From Gymnopilus junonius (taxonomy: Eukaryota > Basidiomycota > Agaricomycetes > Agaricales > Galerinaceae): DNA of 64,000 nucleotides. The DNA is taken from the NCBI GenBank assembly GCA_015501075.1, contig JADNYJ010000045.1, forward strand, positions 62,001 to 126,000, read 5' to 3'. The notes below the pieces were generated by a model. It was not told where the DNA came from. It saw only the letters and a program-made list of their open reading frames with translations, and made no database searches. How positions within the stretch are numbered: the first letter of the stretch is position 1; every line of letters begins with the position of its first letter. The position numbers and the translations under genes were made by a program. This document shows, one piece after another, positions 58,225 to 64,000 of this stretch.

Positions 58225-59880
58225 AGCCGAAATACCGCTGTCTCCCGGCTCAGGAGTTAGCATCACACAATCATTTGTTATCCCTATCCTAGAAATTGTT
58301 CTCCCAAGGTCTAACACAGACTGCACGAACCCAACCTGCCCGACCGACATCTTTCAGGAGCTTCATCAAAGATCAACGACGCGCCCTCCTGCTCTTGCGT
58401 CTCCTGCTGAGTAAGACTCTTGAGATGTTCGCGCCACTCGAGCGGGACGCTGCGGATAGGATATTTCGCATCGATGGTGCTGCCTCCGATGCCCTCTTCT
58501 TGGGCGTAGGATTGCCTTGTGACGACTTTTACCTTCTCCCGTGCGTTCGACTCAGCCTGGTATAGCTCGGCGTGGAGAGCTTCCTGCTCTTCAGGTGTTT
58601 TGTTCAAGAGATTGTTTACGCGCTTCTGGTCAAAGTCTAGGATGAGGAAGAGGTACTTTCCTACAACTTTTTGGTATGCCAGCACGCGGTTGTTGGAAAT
58701 GGCGGGTAATGTACCAGGAAGGGAAAATGGGAGGACGCGGACATCATGAGTGAGGAGGAGCCTGAGGTAGTGCAGATGACCTGTGCGAGGGTTAATCTGG
58801 ACGAGAAAAATACAGAGGTAAGTCGAGTCTCAACAAGTTGAAAGGACCTGCTGGGTAGACATACCGGCTTTTCTTCGCTGAAGAACGCTCGATTGAACAC
58901 GGCGATTCTGTCGAAAGAATGCACGATAATGTTGCTTGGCTTTGTATTGCATTCCAGTCCAACACCCATTCGTTGAATCGCACGTTCCTGCGACGAGCCA
59001 CCGGGAGAAAACGAATGCGACACAGGCTCATTTTGGGCTTGATCGTCGGCCTTGAAACACGTCAACGTGAGCTACTAGCGACCATCTTGATCTTCTACAA
59101 GTCCAGCTAACGAGACTTGGTGCTCAACAGGTAAGGTGTACTCTGCACCATGCCGTCAAGCTTTCGTTAGAGATAATCATCGCAGTGACAAAATTGAAAA
59201 CAAATAAACTTACGCGTAATGGATTAAGAATTCTGATGCATCTAAATGCACCGGATGGTGTATCCCACTCCCAAATCTGATCAGCAAATAGAGGACTGGA
59301 GGTGTCCATATCGTTCGGATCGCTCCCAAGTCGGAGCTGACCAGGCATCATGGAGCCTTCCAGGGCATTTGTGGGGCCAGAGGAAATGGCAATGAAGACT
59401 TTCAGTCCAAAGACGCAAAGGTCGCTGTATGCTGCCTTGACAGATATCGAGCTTTCTCGTACTAACAATCCGTCCAGAGAATGCAGCCATAGTTTGAGTG
59501 TTTCGTCGCTGTCAGATAGAGATTTAAAATTAGCTATTCTGCCTGCGTATATGGGAGAAAAAATGAAAAGATTCTGCTCACCTTTCAACCCACTCAGCAG
59601 ATGAAAATTCATTTGACCCCACAAGAGCTATGCGATCAGCTGCAAATCCGAGTCCTTTCGCAACTTGATATAGAATGACGATTTCTTCTCCCCGAGATTG
59701 TGTGCTTGCGAAGTAAACCACTGTGCTCTTTGTTTCGGGTGAAGACAAACCAGTGCAGAACAAGGCAGTTAAAGATAGATGTTCCTTCGAGATCCCAGAT
59801 AAGTACCAGCAAGGATTGCCTTTGTCACTTGAAGGTCAAACAAGTGCTTGAGAGTGTGCAGGTATGCCTGAGATAGGCTT
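58225..59880 (-). pseudogene. broken inverted copy of the 4422-6412 gene
   Basis: Reverse complement of this segment matches 4770-6412 closely; segments compared by eye agree in roughly nine of ten bases. It retains the first and other introns, including GTGAGCAGAA..TCTGACAG at about 59578-59510, so it arose by DNA duplication, not from mRNA. The copy is broken: it lacks the start-side exon, has a length change near 59725 relative to the intact gene, and loses one T of a run at 58333-58334 so that the C-terminus stops early, although the lost segment (NDCVMLTPEPGDSG) is still readable downstream. I found no start ATG of its own. Function of either copy is unknown. Confidence 0.8.
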
Positions 59881-60389
59881 GAGTAGTTAGACTTGCTGGA
59901 AAGAAGAGCAGATGATCTCGAATGTGAAGGATATTCAATTTGGTTTATCAGACGACATCACGTCACAGTGACGCAGTTACCCTTGCCCCATCTCCTTTCC
60001 TCGGAATCTGATTCTAAAGCGCACACTTGAGCTCACAATGTCCTCCCAGCTGCATTTTCTCATTTCTAAAAATGAAGGCACACTTTTGGACTACTTGTCA
60101 TTGCCATGGCAATTGGCATGAATAACCTGGGGCTCTACGGTGGCAGCCTCTTCAAGTTTGCAGCTTAGGCCCTGGGCAACTTGATGAAAACAATTCCGTG
60201 AGCATATACAAGTCCCCAGGTAGTTGAAATCGCTACAAATTTTTCGAACAGGTTGGAATTTATGAAACATCTTTGATACCTCAGTTCCAAAAAAATTCTT
60301 GGTTCGGAAGCTCTGGCATAGACTTGCCTGTTGGAAAAATGGTAATAATTTGTAGGCCGTGCATTCTGCTTATTTAAACTATACAGTCA
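59881..60389. other. intergenic region, mostly unidentified
   Basis: About 500 bp with no coding signal. It may hold older retroelement sequence upstream of the copia-like fragment, but I could not read one. Confidence 0.35.
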
Positions 60390-60843
60390 GGTAATTTGTG
60401 CAGAGAAGTCAACAAAGTGCAATCATAATTGCATCTTTTCTGAACATGGAGAGGTCCATGTTGAGCCCATTTTGACGGATGACAACATCGCGGATCTATT
60501 CACGAAGTCCCTCTCTCGATCTAAATTGGAACACTTTATCAAAATGATGAGGATGAGATTCCTTGATATCTAATCACCACGTTATGGGTTCAGGGGGAGT
60601 GTTGAAGATTCGGACCTTCGACGTGGTCATTGTTTATAGAGATACATTTACTTCCGCATGTAACATCTACTCTTCCCCATAGCAAGATATGGCCCATCCA
60701 GGCAGGTGTAAAGTCAAAGGCCAGGTGTGTTATCTAGGTGCTATGGCCCATGAGAATGCCTAAACAGCTTTTGCTTCAAAGGTCCCTACGAACAGAGAGA
60801 AAGTAGTGCGTTCTAGTATCTCCTTATTGCTGATGATCTAACA
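60390..60843 (+). mobile_element. Ty1/copia-type retrotransposon 3' remnant with possible LTR
   Basis: A short frame ending at TAA 60571-60573 reads HGEVHVEPILTDDNIADLFTKSLSRSKLEHFI, the typical C-terminal end of copia RNase H (pattern PT.DN.AD..TK.L...K). About 25 bp later comes a purine tract (GGGGGAG) and then TGTTGA at about 60600, as at a 3' LTR start. A candidate LTR end is CTAACA at 60843, giving 244 bp. The rest of the element is absent and no 5' LTR was found, so this is a dead fragment. Confidence 0.6.
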
Positions 60844-61089
60844 TCCTCCCTTCATTCTCCAGACCCAAAAGACTATCCAATTTTCTCACCTTAAAAAGAA
60901 TGACTTAAAAGTTCTCGACAAAGCACTCCAACATCTGTCCATCACAACCAAATCCACTGCTTTGAATTGAACCATTATAATCCTACGTGATGAAGTCAGG
61001 CTCGACATGAAAGGTTTGCACCTTTAATTCCAAAGCTTTCTCTACTAGATGTGTTCCTAATGCTGTGTTTCCATGGTCCTCTATCCCGC

Positions 61090-61106
61090 TATATATATAT
61101 ATATAT
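61090..61106. repeat. (TA)n microsatellite
   Basis: A run of eight to nine TA units. It lies in the 480-bp gap between the copia remnant and the F-box gene, which otherwise holds nothing I can support. Confidence 0.85.
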
Positions 61107-61322
61107 GTAGTACCATACATGTGCGACATATTTTGAACTTGAAGCAGTTTTAAATTTCTCCATTTGCATAATCGCGATTATTCGATGAAAGCCACCTGCA
61201 ATTTGGTGAGGTCCCCTTAGTTCTTTGGTTATTGCCAACATCTTAGCAAAGCACATGAGGTTAAGTATACTACTAAACCAGCTGTCTTCTAGGTTGCCAA
61301 AGACGCCCACTTGTGGATTTGG

Positions 61323-63122
61323 TCATCGGAAGTCCGGAGATACTTTCTTTCCAGTCAATTGTAGTCCCCATTTTGATGAGCACTCTTTGTGAATGGTCGA
61401 CTCGTTCGCGCCTGCTAGAGGTAATGTAGACAAGTCTACGACCTTGTGATATCTGCGAGAATCATTCAAGGAGAAGACGACACGTCCAGAATCCTCATCA
61501 AATACTGGGATCGCGGAATCTGAGAACAGATGATGCTTCTCAAACTCGTACCAGTATCCATCATTGCGCCATTTTTGTTGTCCCTGAGGAAGATGGAGAG
61601 AGGCTGCTCCAAAGGCACAGTTGACAACTGCTTCCCAGCGCTCGTATCTAGGCCACTGCCCTAATAGCTCTATAATCGGAAGTGCAGAATCATACCTTTT
61701 ATTTAATGAAATTATGCTGACAGGATGCTCAGCACCAAGCGGGTTGCCCAACCCATATACGAGAATCCCGAAGAGTTCATTGAAGCCGCTGGGTAGCAAA
61801 ACAAAAAGTTGATTCTCACCATCCAGAGTCTGTGGCGTCGAAAATGCAACATTTCGGCACTTGAAGGGCGCTGTCCACAAAGGTTCAAGTTCATCAGGGC
61901 TCCAGAGGATTCCTGTTATTTCTGGGAGTGTGCTGTAGTCTTGAAGATAGAGACCTCCCAGCCAGTTTATGCTGAATACCCTCTTCTGAGGAAGGAGATG
62001 CATGGCCTTGGGAAAGAAATTCAGTAAGGTCCAAAACACAAGGCTGAGACATACGCAAATAGGATCTTCGAAAGAGAAACAATATCGTGGATAATCCAAC
62101 AAACCCTCATGGGCACACATCCATTCGATGATCATAGTACAGTAACATTCTTTGATACCATTGGGTTCCAGATAGTAACAGTGAATCCCGAGAGCAATGT
62201 GAGATCCTAATAATGAGTATGAGTGGATCCAAACCACATTTGGATCCAAGAGAAATGATGTCAGTTTGGTCGCAGCTAGTCCATCTGTAACCCGAGATGA
62301 CTCCTCGACAACAAGGTTGACATGCCAGATTTGAACTTGCTGCGCCTTTTTTGCAACCTTACTCAAGTTGGAGTTGAAAAATTGCCAGCCGGTTTCATAT
62401 GGCGGTTCTGATGATCTGGCCTGTATGAAGATCAAGGCGATATTGAATGAAAGAACAGAGGAATCCTCATCCACATCTACTGTCATGAAGATTCGAGAGT
62501 CAGGATGGGTCTTCAAATTAACTTGCTTTTGAATCAGGGGTACTTTTTGAAGTGTGGCCGAGTTGAGATCGCAATAATACACAGACCCGTTCCTGAAAGC
62601 AGTCAATAGCCACCTTCCTCCTTTGATGAGACACATGCATTCGACCTTTTGAGACTTTATTTCTCGGGTCTGAATAACGCCGCCTTTATAGTTGGACCCT
62701 TTATGAATAATTTCCTCGCAAGTTTTCCCGCTGCTTATCCAGCGGAGAACCAAAGCCTCCAGCTCAGTGGAAGAGTATTGCTCGATTGGTCGTTCTAGTC
62801 GAGGTGCTTGAAGCCATGAATCCTTGTGCAACGAGAAGAGGTGGGTCCATAGCATCTTCGTTCTTGAGGCTTCAGACATCGCTTTACATGTCTGGAATGC
62901 GATATGTCAAACAAAATAGAAAACTTTTTCATACAGGTAGATACGTACTTGTCGAAGTCGCAAGATATCCTGCCAGTTCAACATGGTAGAAATTTGTAAG
63001 ACTATTTCTGGAGGTAAATCAAGCATTTTGCAGGATATGGTCGCTTGCTCTTCCTGGAACTATGTCTGTTAACTCTACTTGAAAGGAAGGGAGGAATCAA
63101 GTTGTCGACTTACAGAGACCAT
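61323..63122 (-). CDS. F-box protein, substrate-adaptor type
   Basis: Probable SCF ubiquitin-ligase adaptor. Three exons: 63122-63114 (Met-Val-Ser only), 63053-62949 and 62891-61323, giving 560 residues. The F-box reads LDLPPEIVLQISTMLNWQDILRLRQ/TCKAMSEASRTKMLWTHLF, with the usual LP.EI...I...L....L.....C....... pattern. The rest has alternating strand-like stretches that may form a beta-propeller or related fold, typical of large basidiomycete F-box families, with no known ligand. The 9-nt first coding exon is bounded by GTAAGT and CCAG; the inner ATG of exon 2 (MLDLPPE) is an alternative start. Splice junctions at exons 2 and 3 are clean. Confidence 0.8.
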
Positions 63123-63671
63123 GTTGATGCTTGGTCAAGGTGCAATTAGAAACAAGACAAAACCACTCGGAGACTCCGTGTCTCTCCTTCCATGTCTGTG
63201 TTTGACATTCCTCGGCTGAGACTTGAGAGAGCTTCATCTTTCCCATGAGCTACACAGGTCGTCTGCGCCATTCATTTCAAAAAAAGCAAAGATGTTGTGC
63301 TAGAATTTGGAGTCGACGACTCGACGTGGAGAACATTGAACAAAGTCGAAATGAAAGAATCCACCAGCGGCCCGCTGCTTTATTTGGTATGTATTATGAT
63401 GATGATGAGATCTATCACTATCGCTTTGCAAAGGGTTTTTTATCCTGCAAGGAAATCTATGTGCTACCAGACAGGTATTATTAGGCTCCCAGTGAGCGAA
63501 TGAGTATGACTAAAAGTGGGGATAGGAAAGGCGGCCACACGAGTCGACCCGGACGGCTGTACTTCAAACTGGACATCAATGAGGGAAGTGAGTACTAAAA
63601 TATTTATGTAGATTATTTATCTACACTGTTGATATAACTTGGAAATGAACCCAACCAAAACACAAGGAAGA
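63123..63671. other. intergenic region between F-box gene and NLR paralogue
   Basis: About 550 bp with two overlapping open frames (63245-63503 plus) that lack features and are likely accidental. It holds the start side of the F-box gene and the 3' end of the second NLR. Confidence 0.35.
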
Positions 63672-64000
63672 CTAAAGAGGAGGATAGAAAAGGGAGTCAT
63701 CATTATCAAGGTCTGGCCTACGAAAGCCAATAACAGCATTAGGTGTCCGTTGCTTCTCTTGCAGTTTAACTATGTTCTCCCTACAAAAACTCTCGCCCTT
63801 GACCTCTCGCGTGCCATGGAAATTCGGTAAAGCAGCTTCATAAGCACTGAGTGCATTTCGGAAATCACCTCTGCGGAGGTACCCATAACCAATGTAGTCA
63901 AACGCAAGTGCGACGGACTGCGTATCCCCGACATGCGAGGCCTTCATCAGCGCGATTTCGATCATATTCCACGCTTCCGCATCTTGATTTAGGTTGTACA
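63672..64000 (-). CDS. C-terminal part of a second NLR/TPR gene (runs off the window)
   Basis: The frame from the window edge to TAG at 63674-63672 gives about 108 residues: helix ALMKASHVGDT, YIGYGYLRRGDFRNALSAYEAALPNF (TPR-type), and the terminal FRRP.LDNDDSLFYPPL. These match the end of the NLR at 52036, differing at a minority of positions (for example N/K in ALP.F and EV/EI in TRE.KGE). The close match suggests a recent tandem duplication. The rest, including the NB-ARC, is outside the window. Confidence 0.85.
   Translation of the reverse strand, partial: YNLNQDAEAWNMIEIALMKASHVGDTQSVALAFDYIGYGYLRRGDFRNALSAYEAALPNFHGTREVKGESFCRENIVKLQEKQRTPNAVIGFRRPDLDNDDSLFYPPL

Noticed and set aside
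63245..63503. Two overlapping plus-strand frames between the F-box gene and the second NLR
   Set aside because: Opposite-phase frames without motifs; likely accidental.
1..64000. CRISPR arrays or prophage-like elements
   Set aside because: No direct-repeat/spacer pattern or phage genes were seen; the DNA is eukaryotic.

Overview
The window is nuclear DNA of a filamentous basidiomycete, most likely an Agaricomycete (mushroom-forming fungus). The evidence is gene structure and gene content: almost every gene is cut by many short introns of about 50-60 bp with GT..AG borders, genes lie close together on both strands, and several families are typical of Agaricomycetes (CYP63-like P450, NLR with an MLKL/HeLo-like N-terminus, AsaB/CmcJ-type oxygenase, F-box proteins). 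No prokaryotic, viral or organellar sequence was recognised.

Left half (1-42 kb) is mostly core eukaryotic genes: a nucleoporin Nup84/Nup107 (minus, 4128-879); a gene of unknown family (4422-6412); the KEOPS kinase BUD32 (6773-7838); the voltage-gated calcium channel CCH1 (8099-16006); a RING-finger E3 ligase resembling Topors (16286-19345); a homeodomain transcription factor (minus, 21893-20058) with a 4 kb gene-free upstream region; a bromodomain protein (25920-29558); a seven-helix membrane protein (32635-34032); a phospholipase D (37382-41269); and a small basic protein of unknown function (about 41677-42260).

Right half (42-64 kb) has an accessory character: a CYP63-like P450 with frame breaks (45106-47483), a tRNA-Gly(UCC) (47667-47738), a long hairpin (48071-48162), a multipass membrane protein (minus, 51246-48367), an NLR-type STAND ATPase with TPR-like repeats (minus, 55284-52036) whose close paralogue enters at the right edge (minus, 64000-63672), an AsaB/CmcJ-like oxygenase (55957-56924), a degenerate LysM array (57172-58136), a broken inverted copy of the 4.4-6.4 kb gene (minus, about 59880-58225), a Ty1/copia 3' fragment (about 60390-60843) and an F-box protein (minus, 63122-61323). 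Duplication, NLR paralogues, a retroelement scar and decaying genes together suggest a fast-evolving, possibly immune or recognition-related segment. That is inference.

A technical point affects interpretation. The P450, NLR, PLD, LysM and RING genes each appear to change frame at short homopolymer runs, where a one-base length change would bring the family-like frame back. These may be assembly errors rather than real pseudogenes. Exon borders marked approximate were read by eye.
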